64,000 bases of DNA, taken from the NCBI GenBank assembly GCA_934572465.1, contig CAKTLG010000008.1, forward strand, positions 1-64,000. The letters are read 5' to 3'. This DNA is from an uncultured Oscillospiraceae bacterium. GTDB taxonomy: Bacteria; Bacillota; Clostridia; Oscillospirales; Oscillospiraceae. Every line of letters begins with the position of its first letter. The stretch's first letter is position 1. Shown piece by piece: positions 23,702 through 32,102 of the stretch. A model generated the notes under the pieces. It worked only from the letters and a program-made list of their open reading frames with translations, searched no databases and had not been told where the DNA came from. Both the position numbers and the translations under genes were made by a program.

Positions 23702-24031
23702 ATGGACGGTATGAAAAACATCAGCAAGGCCGAGGTGCTCACCCTGCGCGAGCAGGTCGCCTACCAGCCCGGGCAGGTCGTCAGCCGCACGCTGGCGCAG
23801 AACGAGCACGTGAGCGTCACGCTCTTCTCGTTCGACAAGGGCGAGGAGATCAGCACCCACGAGTCCGGCGGCGACGCGATGGTCACCTGCCTCGACGGCG
23901 TGGGCCGCATCACGATCGACGGCACAGCGTATCTGCTGCATGAGGGCGAGAGCATCGTCATGCCCGCGCGCCACCCCCACGCGGTCTATGGGCAGGAGCA
24001 GTTCAAGATGCTGCTCGTCGTCATCTTCTGA
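23702..24031 (+). CDS. Small cupin-domain protein
   Basis: The product is 109 residues forming one cupin barrel. Motif 1 reads HESGGDAMVTCLDG with STHES as metal-ligand region, and motif 2 reads HEGESIVMPARHPHAVYG, with histidines that could bind a metal. AAGGAGG precedes the ATG. It lies between a methyltransferase and a secreted protein. Single-domain cupins serve as isomerases, sensors or dioxygenases; nothing here decides the substrate. Confidence 0.85.
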   Translation: MDGMKNISKAEVLTLREQVAYQPGQVVSRTLAQNEHVSVTLFSFDKGEEISTHESGGDAMVTCLDGVGRITIDGTAYLLHEGESIVMPARHPHAVYGQEQFKMLLVVIF

Positions 24032-24094
24032 GCGCTCCGCTTCCGCGCTTCCCGTTCCGGCGTTCCGGCAAATGAAAAGACGGAGGATCCTGCT

Positions 24095-25888
24095 ATGAAA
24101 AAGCTTTTCTGCACCATCTTCGCGCTGATCATTGTTCTTTCCCTTTCCGCCGCGGCGAGCGCCGCAGACTACACCGCCGAGGAATCGGCGAACGCGCTTT
24201 ATGAGCTGGGACTCTTTCAGGGCACCGGCGAGAGCGCCAACGGCAAGCCCATCTACAGTCTGGACGCCTCGCCGACGCGCGCGCAGGCCGTGACCATGCT
24301 GGTGCGCTTGCTCGGCCGCGAGAACGAGGCCAGATCCGGCAGCTGGGACGTCCCCTTCACCGACCTGCCAGACTGGGCAAAGCCCTACGTCGGCTACGCC
24401 TACGCGAACGGCCTGGCCAACGGCCTTGGCGCGGATCGCTTCGGCAGCGGCAGCAAGGTAACGGCCAGCCAGTATCTGACGTTCATCCTGCGCGCGCTCG
24501 GCTACTCCTCGGAGAGCGATTTCCAGTGGAACAACGCCGCCGCGTTCAGCGACGGTCTGGGCCTGACGCACGGCGAATACGGCGCTGCACGCGCCTTTAC
24601 GCGCGGCGACACGGCACGCATTTCCTTCGCCGCGCTGGCGCAGACCTGCAAGGGCGGCGATGAGACGCTGGCCGCGCAGCTCGTCAGGCTCGGCGCGATC
24701 GATGAAAATACGGCGGCGGCGTTCGGCCTCGCGAGCCAAGCGGACGGCGAGGGCTTTTTGAATATCGCCGGAAGCTGCTATACCCTGCAAAACAGCGGCG
24801 GGAAATACCTTGCCGCCGCCGGCGACGCGCTGACGCTGTCGGACAAGCCCTTTGTCTGGTACGCCGCGCCCGCCGCGTCCGGCAGCTTTACCCTCCGCCC
24901 CGACGGCAGACGGGCATATATGCTGGATGTTTCCAACGCATGGTTCAAAGAGGGCAACAGCGTCGGCATCTGGGACGGCACCGGCTATGACGCGCAGCAC
25001 TGGAGGCTTTTCGGCAGCGGTGATGGAATATGGCAGCTCGTCTGCTCGCTGCACCCCGAGCTGGCTCTGTCGGTCTCCTCCGGCGGCGCGGCGCTGCAAA
25101 AGCGCGGCAGCGCCGCCAGCGACTGGCAGCTCGCGCTGGTCAAGACCGAGCGCCACCGCTATATGGAGCTCGAGGGCAGCTCCGGCGTCGTCACGATGCG
25201 GCTGGAGCACCGCGTGCTGGATGTTCTCAGCAGCACGCGGCTGCAGAAGTGGCTCGACGACCTTGAGACCGCCTACGCCGACTATGCTGAGCTGACCGGC
25301 TGGACGCCGTACCGGCACGTTTATCTCAACATGATCGATCCGGAGACGAACTGGGGCTACGCCGGCAAGGACGGCGTCATCCAGATCGACGCCAACGACA
25401 TCTACGATGATCTGCGCCTGAACTTCACCCGCCGCAAAAACGACTGGAACTTTGGCCTGCTGCATGAGATCAGCCATCTCTTTGAGGCCGACGGGCGGCC
25501 GTGGGACTTCCACGCCGAGGTGCTGGCGGACTATAAGCTCGCTTACGTCATGGTGAAGAACAACTGCACCGCCGTGCCCGCCGACTGGTACGGCGATAAG
25601 CGGGAATACGCCGGCTGGGACGTGATCGACATCTACCGCGGCGACGGCCCGCTTGAGAGCACGCTGACCGTCTTCTCCCTCTGCGGCAAGCTTTCCGAGG
25701 TGATGAAGGAGACCGGCTGGGACGCGGCAAAGCAGCTGTTCCGCAATTATCCCGACACCGCAGATCTCACGCCCGCGCAGAATTTTGAGCTGTTCGTCAG
25801 TCTGCTTTCCCAGTACAGCGGCAAAGATGTGCGCGCAATGTTCACCGACGCGGAGTGGGCCAACGCGATGCAGGTCGGATCGCTCTGA
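24095..25888 (+). CDS. Secreted SLH-domain / ricin-like / HEXXH metallopeptidase-like protein
   Basis: The product is 597 residues. A signal peptide (MKKLFCTIFALIIVLSLSAA, cleavage after ASA near residue 23) is followed by S-layer-homology-like repeats (PTRAQAVTMLVRLLGREN, PFTDLPDWAKPYVGYAYANG). The middle region, about 225-350, has Q-x-W-like strands (DAQHWRLF, SDWQLAL) suggesting a ricin-type beta-trefoil. The C-terminal region carries HEISH (His457-His461) with a later acidic WDFHAEVLADYK, consistent with a zinc metallopeptidase of the M60/gluzincin type. It would be held at the cell wall by the SLH region and bind and cut a glycosylated target. Family placement of the peptidase domain is by motif only. 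Confidence 0.72.
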   Translation: MKKLFCTIFALIIVLSLSAAASAADYTAEESANALYELGLFQGTGESANGKPIYSLDASPTRAQAVTMLVRLLGRENEARSGSWDVPFTDLPDWAKPYVGYAYANGLANGLGADRFGSGSKVTASQYLTFILRALGYSSESDFQWNNAAAFSDGLGLTHGEYGAARAFTRGDTARISFAALAQTCKGGDETLAAQLVRLGAIDENTAAAFGLASQADGEGFLNIAGSCYTLQNSGGKYLAAAGDALTLSDKPFVWYAAPAASGSFTLRPDGRRAYMLDVSNAWFKEGNSVGIWDGTGYDAQHWRLFGSGDGIWQLVCSLHPELALSVSSGGAALQKRGSAASDWQLALVKTERHRYMELEGSSGVVTMRLEHRVLDVLSSTRLQKWLDDLETAYADYAELTGWTPYRHVYLNMIDPETNWGYAGKDGVIQIDANDIYDDLRLNFTRRKNDWNFGLLHEISHLFEADGRPWDFHAEVLADYKLAYVMVKNNCTAVPADWYGDKREYAGWDVIDIYRGDGPLESTLTVFSLCGKLSEVMKETGWDAAKQLFRNYPDTADLTPAQNFELFVSLLSQYSGKDVRAMFTDAEWANAMQVGSL

Positions 25889-25913
25889 ATCCCAGACGCA
25901 ATAAAACACAGAG

Positions 25914-25946
25914 AAAAAAGCGGGGCCATACGGCTCCGCTTTTTTC
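25914..25946. terminator. Bidirectional terminator between convergent genes
   Basis: AAAAAAGCGG, an inner GGCC-ATAC-GGCT stem and CCGCTTTTTT form a hairpin with A and T runs on both sides, between the convergent SLH protein gene and rlmA. It overlaps the stop codon of rlmA by two bases. Confidence 0.82.
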
Positions 25947-26760
25947 ACAGTTTTCGATAGATCGCAAGGCCGAATGCCAGCCGGACATCCAGCGTCTCCG
26001 CCCGCGCGGCCTTGGCCTGATCCGCCGCGCCGGTCTTGTAGTAGTACGGCGTCATGCGGAACAGGGCCTGAATATCCTCATTGCAGGATAAATGAATTTT
26101 ATCGCGCACCTCGCGCGTTTCGATGAGCGAAAAGCCCTCCGTTTCAAGCGGCGTGGGCGGATTGTCGCGCGGCGCATCGTAGATGAGCTTCTTCAGCTCC
26201 CACAGATGCTCGCGCAGCGGATAGGCGCGCAGAAGGCAGCCGCCGCGCCTGAGCACGCGCGCAAACTCCTCTGGCACGAAGGGGGAGAAGATATTGAGCA
26301 GCACGTCGACGCTCCCGTCCGCGACCGGCAGGCGCGCGCAGGACGCAACGCAGAGCGTGAGATCGGGCGAGCGCTTCGATGCGTACTGGAGCGCGGTCTT
26401 CGAGATGTCGACGCCGAGCAGTTCTCCCGTTTTTCCCGCCCTTTCAATGGCACGCAGCACGGCGGCGGAATAAATGCCCTCACCGCAGCCCGCGTCGAGG
26501 ATCACGCCCTCCGGCGGGGCAAGCGCGGCCGCCGCGTCCGCAACGGCGGTGATAAAGCGGTCGTAGTAGCCCTTATTGAGAAAATCGCGCCGTGCACGAA
26601 CCATGAGCTTATCGTCCCCATGGCGCCCCTGCGCGGAATTGAGCAGCAGGTTCACATACCCGCTTTTTGCAATGTCAAAGCTGTGGCCCGCGGAGCAGAC
26701 ATACGCGCCCGCGCGGCGCTCAAGCGTCCCCGCGCAGACGGGGCAGCGCAGCCCTACCAT
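25945..26760 (-). CDS. rlmA: 23S rRNA (guanine-N1)-methyltransferase, RlmA family
   Basis: The 271-residue product has an N-terminal zinc finger (Cys6, Cys9, Cys22, His26 in RCPVCAGTL and CSAGHSFD) and KSGYVNLLL, the hallmark of RlmA. A SAM-binding domain follows (ILDAGCGEGIYSAAVL, LGVDISKTALQYA, NIFSPFVPEEFARVL). RlmA enzymes methylate a hairpin guanine of 23S rRNA and can affect sensitivity to macrolide-type drugs; whether this one acts at G745 or G748 cannot be told. Its ATG overlaps the end of the upstream HAD gene by seven bases. Confidence 0.88.
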   Translation of the reverse strand: MVGLRCPVCAGTLERRAGAYVCSAGHSFDIAKSGYVNLLLNSAQGRHGDDKLMVRARRDFLNKGYYDRFITAVADAAAALAPPEGVILDAGCGEGIYSAAVLRAIERAGKTGELLGVDISKTALQYASKRSPDLTLCVASCARLPVADGSVDVLLNIFSPFVPEEFARVLRRGGCLLRAYPLREHLWELKKLIYDAPRDNPPTPLETEGFSLIETREVRDKIHLSCNEDIQALFRMTPYYYKTGAADQAKAARAETLDVRLAFGLAIYRKL

Positions 26761-27638
26761 CCCTGAAGCCCCATCTGCTGCGGCAGCTCGCCGCGGCCGA
26801 GCGAACGCAGCTGCTGCTGGTTCTCCTCCGTCAGCGCGTCGGTGATGGCGATCTTGCGCACGATGTTTTTCATCGTCTCGTCAAAGAGCGTCCCGTCGCG
26901 GTAGTCGGCAGGAAAGATGAAGTCCACGCGCCCCTTGGCGAGCAGATCCTCCACACCCGCGCGGTTGCTGTCCTGATACACGGCCACCGCCTGTCCGCCG
27001 TAGGCGCGCATCATCTTCATGCACGGCACATCGGAAAGACCGTCGCCGATGTAGATCATGTTCGTAAAGGGGATGCGCTTGGAGTCGTCGGGCATCGAGG
27101 CGTTGAGCTCCTTGTCCTTGGCGACGTCGAGGATGCCCTTATTGATGCGGTAGACGAACTGCGTCTTGTTCGTGAAGTTGACGTCGAGCTTCGGCCAGGA
27201 GGCGAGCCCCTCGTCGTTGTAGAAAAACTCGCAGGCGTAGATCTCCTTGAACTCGTGGCTCACGCCGCTGCCCTCGATGATCTCGCGCAGACCGGATGAG
27301 AGCACATAGTGCTCGATCTCCACGCCCTGCGCCGCGCCGAAGGCGTTGATGCGCGCAAACCAGTCGGAAACGCCGGGGAACAGCTCGATCGCGCGGCCGC
27401 AGGAGACGAGATAGTCGCGGCTGAGCCGGATGCCCTTTTTGCGGCACTCCTCGATCATCGTGTACATATAAGCCAGCAGTCCGTCCATGTGGTTGCGGTA
27501 GCCGAAGCCGTTGGCGATGCTCCAGAACTCGCCCGGCGTGTAGCCGAGCGAGGGGATGAACGTGTAATCCTGCATATCGGTCGTGCAGAGGGTCTTGTCA
27601 AAATCGTAGAGAAAGGCGATGATGGGCTTTTTGTTCAT
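26754..27638 (-). CDS. HAD-superfamily hydrolase
   Basis: The product is 294 residues. Motif I is YDFDKTLCTTD (nucleophile Asp12, Asp14), motif II is VLSSGLREII, and motif IV is IYIGDGLSDVPCM, giving a complete HAD phosphatase active site. The ATG at 27638 has AAGGAG upstream and is preferred to one eight codons earlier. The gene overlaps rlmA by seven bases, so the two are co-translated. The large cap between motifs I and II suggests a small-molecule phosphatase; the substrate is unknown. Confidence 0.85.
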   Translation of the reverse strand: MNKKPIIAFLYDFDKTLCTTDMQDYTFIPSLGYTPGEFWSIANGFGYRNHMDGLLAYMYTMIEECRKKGIRLSRDYLVSCGRAIELFPGVSDWFARINAFGAAQGVEIEHYVLSSGLREIIEGSGVSHEFKEIYACEFFYNDEGLASWPKLDVNFTNKTQFVYRINKGILDVAKDKELNASMPDDSKRIPFTNMIYIGDGLSDVPCMKMMRAYGGQAVAVYQDSNRAGVEDLLAKGRVDFIFPADYRDGTLFDETMKNIVRKIAITDALTEENQQQLRSLGRGELPQQMGLQGW

Positions 27639-27664
27639 GTCGGCTCCTTTTTTCTCTGTCAAGG

Positions 27665-27692
27665 AAAAAGGCGGCCTTTCGCCGCCTTTTCG
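27665..27692 (-). terminator. Terminator after divIVA
   Basis: On the minus strand AAAAGGCGGC, a GAAAG loop and GCCGCCTTTTT form a clear intrinsic terminator seven bases after the divIVA stop. It separates the cell-division operon from the HAD-rlmA pair. Confidence 0.85.
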
Positions 27693-27698
27693 TTATGC

Positions 27699-28403
27699 TC
27701 ATTCTTCTCTGCGGTAGTTGCGGCCGAACTTGAGCTCGTCCAGCCGGATCGAGCGGCTCGCCGTTTCGACAAAGGGGCTGTCCTCCGGCTCAAGCGGCTC
27801 CGGTGCTTTTTCCTCAGCCTCAGCGGCGGGCGCGGCCGTCTCCGGCGCGGGCTCCTCCGCGGGGCGGAACGAGGAGAGGATCTTCTCCTCGATGGCGTTC
27901 ACGTCCGTTTCGGCCTTCTGCCCTGTCTTTTCGCCGCCGGCGATCTCCTCGGGCGTCAGGTCGGGGATGCGGTCGAGCAGCGCGAGCTGCGCCTCGGCGA
28001 CCTCGCGCGTCTTCTGGAGGAAGTCAGCCGTCGCAGCCTTGGCTGCGTTCAGACGGCGCTGCTCGTCGGCAATGTCCTGCTGCAGCGCGCCGATCTTGGC
28101 GCGGGCCTCGTCCTCCGCGCCGGCAAGCATGGCATTCTTCTTCGCCTCGGCCTCCTCGACCATGGTGTTTGCCATGCGCTGGGCGGTCAGCAGCGCCGCG
28201 CGCATGGAATCCTCCGTCGCGCGGTACTCCTCTACCTTGTCGACGAGCACCTTGAGCTTGGCCTTGAGCGCGGTGTTTTCTTTGTAAAGGGCGGTGTAGT
28301 CGTCGGTCAGCTCGTCGAGAAACTCGTCGACCATCGCCATGTTGTAGCCGCCGAACGCCGCCTTGGTAAAGGCGCGGCCGGAGACTTCCTGCGGTGTCAG
28401 CAT
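27699..28403 (-). CDS. divIVA: DivIVA-domain cell division/polarity protein
   Basis: The product is 234 residues. The N-terminus TPQEVSGRAFTKAAFGGYN and the following VDEFLDEL match the DivIVA membrane-targeting domain. A long coiled coil follows (about residues 30-145), then an acidic Pro/Ala/Glu-rich linker and a short basic tail (LDELKFGRNYRREE). DivIVA proteins bind curved membrane and recruit division and sporulation factors. It is the last gene of a leftward run with sepF and yggS, the usual Firmicutes arrangement downstream of ftsZ. Confidence 0.92.
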   Translation of the reverse strand: MLTPQEVSGRAFTKAAFGGYNMAMVDEFLDELTDDYTALYKENTALKAKLKVLVDKVEEYRATEDSMRAALLTAQRMANTMVEEAEAKKNAMLAGAEDEARAKIGALQQDIADEQRRLNAAKAATADFLQKTREVAEAQLALLDRIPDLTPEEIAGGEKTGQKAETDVNAIEEKILSSFRPAEEPAPETAAPAAEAEEKAPEPLEPEDSPFVETASRSIRLDELKFGRNYRREE

Positions 28404-28421
28404 CGTTCCGTCCTCCGTTCC

Positions 28422-28877
28422 TTACAGATACAGGCCGTTGTTTTCCAGCTCGTCGATCAGATCGCCCATGATGTCCACATGGTAGGGCGTGATGATGTAC
28501 GTGTTGGCCGCGACCTTCTTGATCTTGCCCTCGCCCGCGTAGGCGACGCCGGAGAGGAAGTCGATCAGCCTTCTGGCGATGTCCTTGTTCGTGGACTCGA
28601 GATTGATGACCACCGTGCGCTTTTCCTTCAGGTGGTCGGCGATCTCGCTGGCGTTTTCAAAGCGCTCGGGCTTGACGAGCACGACCTTGAGCTGCGTGGT
28701 CGCGTTGATGTTCACGACCTTGTTGCGCCGGTCCTCGGCCTTGCGCTCCGTGCCGCGCCGCTCGGCGAAGGCGCCGGTATCGCCGCGGTCTCTCAGGTCG
28801 GGGAAGTCGTCCTCATATTCTTCGTCTTCATCCTCGTAAGGATGCGCCCATTTCTTCAGATCGTCGATAATGCTCAT
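28422..28877 (-). CDS. sepF: SepF cell-division protein
   Basis: The product is 151 residues. It has a short N-terminal amphipathic segment (MSIIDDLKKWAHPYED), an acidic linker and the SepF fold: NINATTQLKVVLVKPERF, KRTVVINLESTNKDIARR and DFLSGVAYAGEGKIKKVA. SepF polymerises and anchors FtsZ to the membrane. It lies between yggS and divIVA, 18 bases from each. Confidence 0.95.
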   Translation of the reverse strand: MSIIDDLKKWAHPYEDEDEEYEDDFPDLRDRGDTGAFAERRGTERKAEDRRNKVVNINATTQLKVVLVKPERFENASEIADHLKEKRTVVINLESTNKDIARRLIDFLSGVAYAGEGKIKKVAANTYIITPYHVDIMGDLIDELENNGLYL

Positions 28878-28895
28878 GGTTCAGGACCTCCTCGA

Positions 28896-29591
28896 TCAAA
28901 TCGTGTAATTGCGCGCGCCGAAGATCGCCGTGCCCACGCGCACCATCGTCGCGCCCGCACGCACCGCGTCCTCATAGTCGCCGCTCATGCCCATTGACAG
29001 TATATCAAGTGTATTATCATACAATTTGGCATTGATGTCAACATAAAGTGCATGAACTTTTTCAAAGTAGGGAAGGCTCCCGTGCGCGCCCTCGGCGACC
29101 GGCGGAATGCACATAAGGCCCCGCACGCGCACATGCGCGCGCTCTTTGGCCTCCGACGCCGCCTGCGCGAGCGCCTCCGGCGCAAAGCCGCTCTTGGCCG
29201 TCTCGCCGCCGATATTGACCTCCAGCAGAATATCCTGCACAATGCCCAGCTTTTCCGCCTGAGCGTCGATGGCGGCAAGCAGCTCGAGCGAGCCGACCGA
29301 CTCGATCAGCGCGACCTTACCGACGACATTTTTCACCTTGTTGCGCTGGAGGTGGCCGATAAAGTGCAGGGGCGCGCCGTCATAGGCGTGCTCCGCCAGC
29401 TTTTTCGTCATCTCCTGCTCGCGGTTCTCGCCCAGCGCGTCGATGCCGGCGGCAATGGCAGCGCGGCAGGCGTCGGCGTCGTTCATCTTGCTCGCGCCGA
29501 CAAGCGTGATCTCCTCCGCGCTGCGGCCCGCCTCCTTGGCGGCGGACGCGATGTTTGCGCGCACACGCGCGATGTTTTCTGCAATACTCAT
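28896..29591 (-). CDS. yggS: YggS/YlmE-family PLP-binding protein
   Basis: The 231-residue protein has the alanine-racemase-like single barrel that binds PLP. The cofactor lysine is Lys35 in LVGASKMND, with HFIGHLQRNK and SMGMSGDYEDAVRAG as further family marks. It is implicated in PLP homeostasis in bacteria generally. The usual SK-T/x pattern is kept. It starts two bases after the upstream HlyD-like gene ends and precedes sepF, the conserved ylm-cluster order. Confidence 0.93.
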   Translation of the reverse strand: MSIAENIARVRANIASAAKEAGRSAEEITLVGASKMNDADACRAAIAAGIDALGENREQEMTKKLAEHAYDGAPLHFIGHLQRNKVKNVVGKVALIESVGSLELLAAIDAQAEKLGIVQDILLEVNIGGETAKSGFAPEALAQAASEAKERAHVRVRGLMCIPPVAEGAHGSLPYFEKVHALYVDINAKLYDNTLDILSMGMSGDYEDAVRAGATMVRVGTAIFGARNYTI

Positions 29592-29593
29592 GT

Positions 29594-30826
29594 TTAATCC
29601 ACGACCTTTCCGTTATATAGCTCGCCGGCGGAAATGATGACCTCATCATTCGCGCGCAGCGTGAACAGCGCGATCTGGCTTTCCGCCGTGACCGAAAGCT
29701 CTCCCGGCTCGACCAGGCAGTAATCGCTGCCCTGATAGACGATCCGCACGGGCTTGAAGTACGCCACGCGCCCCACGCGGCAGTAGACGCCGGACTCGCC
29801 GTTCTCGTCCACGCGCAGCGCGTTTTTCGGGATGCGCAGCCCCTCGTATTCCTCAAGGATCAGCTCGGCGTTCTGCTCGCGCAGCAGCGTCACGTAGGAG
29901 AGATACTGATCGCTCTCGGTCACGATCAGGCATTTCCCGTTCTCCGCGGCGCTCACGCGCATAACAGTGACCGGCAGGTCGAAATCGACGCCCGAGGCCA
30001 TGCGCAGCGTCAGCCGCTGTCCCTCCTTGAACGCGGCGGCGTCCGCCTCGTTTACATTTGCGGCAAAGTACCACCTGTTCCCCTCGCAGAGCTTTCCAAC
30101 GGTGGTGGAAACGCTCTGCGGCGTTACCGCCGCCAGTGCCGAGGGCGTCATCGTCTCCAGCGCCTCCGGCATCAGCACGCTCTCGTAGCCGTCCGCCACG
30201 GCGCTGTACGCGCCGGAGACCGGCGCTGTGATGCGTGTGGTGCCGCCGCTGACGGCGGCGGAGAGCGCGCTGATCTGCGCGTTCAGCTCATCGAGCCGCG
30301 CGCTCAGATCCTCGCTGCCGCTGTAGGCGTACTCGCGCTTTAGAACCGTCGTGCGCAGCTTGTCGCCCAGCGTGTCAAGCGCGCTGTAGCTGCCGGACTC
30401 GAACGCCGCGCGCACGGCGATGATCTGCTCGCGGATATCGGAATCCAGCTTGAGCGCGGTCTCGGCGTCGTTGGCGGCGCTTCTTGCATAGGTGAGCTGC
30501 TCAGCCTGCGCGCGCAGCGTCTCCAGCTCCTGCGTCGCCTTGAGCGCATCGGCCGAGCGGTAGACCGTTGCGACCGTATCGCCCGCGCCCACGCGCTCGC
30601 CCTCGGAATGCTTCAGCTCGATGAGCGTTTCGCCGCAGTCGACGATCTGCTCCGTGCGCACCACATATCCGCGCACGGCGATGGACTGCTCGCTGCGATA
30701 GCGGTAGACGATGGCCGTGGTCTCAGGGTCGGTCGCATACTGGTAGCCCTGCACGCCGAAGTAGGCCGCCACCGCGAGCAGCAGCAGGATCGTGATGAGC
30801 TTTGTGGAAAGAGATGTAGATTTCAT
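29594..30826 (-). CDS. HlyD-like membrane-anchored adaptor protein
   Basis: The product is 410 residues. One N-terminal transmembrane segment (LITILLLLAVAAYFGVQGYQ) is followed by a biotinyl-lipoyl-like half (GYVVRTEQIVDCGETLIEL, GERVGAGDTVATVY), a coiled-coil hairpin (about 90-190) and the second half barrel (GTTRITAPVSGAYSAVADG). This is the layout of HlyD/RND-type periplasmic adaptors, here extracytoplasmic in a Gram-positive. No partner transporter is adjacent; it sits upstream of yggS-sepF-divIVA, as in several Clostridia, so a role linked to envelope or division is possible. Confidence 0.82.
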   Translation of the reverse strand: MKSTSLSTKLITILLLLAVAAYFGVQGYQYATDPETTAIVYRYRSEQSIAVRGYVVRTEQIVDCGETLIELKHSEGERVGAGDTVATVYRSADALKATQELETLRAQAEQLTYARSAANDAETALKLDSDIREQIIAVRAAFESGSYSALDTLGDKLRTTVLKREYAYSGSEDLSARLDELNAQISALSAAVSGGTTRITAPVSGAYSAVADGYESVLMPEALETMTPSALAAVTPQSVSTTVGKLCEGNRWYFAANVNEADAAAFKEGQRLTLRMASGVDFDLPVTVMRVSAAENGKCLIVTESDQYLSYVTLLREQNAELILEEYEGLRIPKNALRVDENGESGVYCRVGRVAYFKPVRIVYQGSDYCLVEPGELSVTAESQIALFTLRANDEVIISAGELYNGKVVD

Positions 30827-30853
30827 GAAAAACTCCCGCAGCGGGGGACAGGA

Positions 30854-31099
30854 TCATTCCTCCTCGTCGTCCTCCTCCGCACAGCCCAGATCGATGGGAG
30901 CGATCGGCACGATGGTGGAGATGGCGTGCTTGTAGAGCATCTGCTGTTTGCCGTCGCTTTCAAGCATGACCACAAAGCTGTCGAAGCCCGTAACGCTGCC
31001 CCGCATCTGGAAGCCGTTGACAAGGAAGACCGTCACCGGCACGCGGCCGCGGCGGGCGGAGAGGAGAAACCTGTCCTGTAGATTTGCGATTTTTTTCAT
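30854..31099 (-). CDS. hfq: RNA chaperone Hfq
   Basis: The 81-residue Sm-like protein has Sm1 ([24 protein letters not shown] split over two strands) and Sm2 ([15 protein letters not shown]), with the conserved YKHAIST loop. The C-terminus is short and strongly acidic ([12 protein letters not shown]). It lies 42 bases downstream of miaA, the order conserved across bacteria, and precedes the HlyD-like gene. Confidence 0.95.
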   Translation of the reverse strand: MKKIANLQDRFLLSARRGRVPVTVFLVNGFQMRGSVTGFDSFVVMLESDGKQQMLYKHAISTIVPIAPIDLGCAEEDDEEE

Positions 31100-31141
31100 G
31101 GCGTTTATGTTCCTTTCTTTTTTGCGGACGGCTCGTCCGCT

Positions 31142-32086
31142 TTAAGAACAGGATACGCCATGTGCCGTGAGGATTTCTGTCGAAAAAGCAAGGCAGTCGG
31201 AGAAATTCCTCGTTTTTTTCCAATAGTACCAGAAAATGTCCCGCTCGCGGCGCAGCCACGTGAGCTGGCGCTTGGCATATTGGCGCGATCTCAGCTTGAT
31301 CTCCGCAGCCGCCTCCTCGCGCGAGGCCGCGCCGTCGAGATACGAAAGCGCCTCCTTGTACCCGATGGCCTGAAGCGCCGTCACATCGCGCGGAAGGCCG
31401 GAAGCGAGCAGCGCGCGCACCTCGTCGAAAAGCCCCGCTGCGACCATTTGGTCAACGCGTGCGTCGATGGCGCGCTTCATGTCCTCGCGGTCTTCGTAGG
31501 CAAGGCCGATGCGCACCGACTCATAGCGCGGAGGGATCAATTTCGTTTCCGCGTTGTGCCGCGCCATGGTCTTGCCGGTCTCGTAATACACCTCAAGCGC
31601 GCGGAGGATGCGTTTTTTGTCGTTCGGGTGCAGGGCGGCCGCCGTCTCGGAGTCGATGCGCAAAAGCTCCGCATACATCGCCGCGCCGCCGCTTTCGTCC
31701 CAGCGCGTCTCCAGTTCCGCGCGGCATCTGCCGTCCTTGTCGCCGCCGGCAAAGCCGTGACCGGCGAGCAGGGCGTTCAGATACAGTCCCGTGCCGCCGA
31801 CGACGACGGGCTGTTTCCCGCGCGCAAGAATATCATCGACGCATTTCGCCGCATCGTCTGCATAGCGGGCGACGGAGTAGTTCTCGCGCGGATCGACCAC
31901 GCCGACCATGTGGTGCGGGACGCCCTGCATCTCCTCCTCCGTCGGCGCGGCGGTGCCGATGACCATGCCGCGGTATATCTGCATCGAGTCGCAGGACACG
32001 ACCTCGCCGCGGAGCCGCTTTGCAAGCTCGACGCCGAGCCGCGTCTTGCCGCAGCCCGTGGGGCCGACGACGCATACGAGTTTCAT
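31142..32086 (-). CDS. miaA: tRNA dimethylallyltransferase
   Basis: The 314-residue enzyme adds a dimethylallyl group to A37 of tRNAs reading U-starting codons. The P-loop is GPTGCGKT (residues 8-15), followed by VSCDSMQIYRGM, GTAAPT and the catalytic VVVGGTGLYLNALL. The ATG at 32086 has AGGAGG eight bases upstream. Together with miaB (38396-39814), which methylthiolates the same base, it makes this region rich in A37 modification genes. It follows mutL by 16 bases. Confidence 0.95.
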   Translation of the reverse strand: MKLVCVVGPTGCGKTRLGVELAKRLRGEVVSCDSMQIYRGMVIGTAAPTEEEMQGVPHHMVGVVDPRENYSVARYADDAAKCVDDILARGKQPVVVGGTGLYLNALLAGHGFAGGDKDGRCRAELETRWDESGGAAMYAELLRIDSETAAALHPNDKKRILRALEVYYETGKTMARHNAETKLIPPRYESVRIGLAYEDREDMKRAIDARVDQMVAAGLFDEVRALLASGLPRDVTALQAIGYKEALSYLDGAASREEAAAEIKLRSRQYAKRQLTWLRRERDIFWYYWKKTRNFSDCLAFSTEILTAHGVSCS

Positions 32087-32102
32087 CCGCTTCCTCCTGC
32101 CT

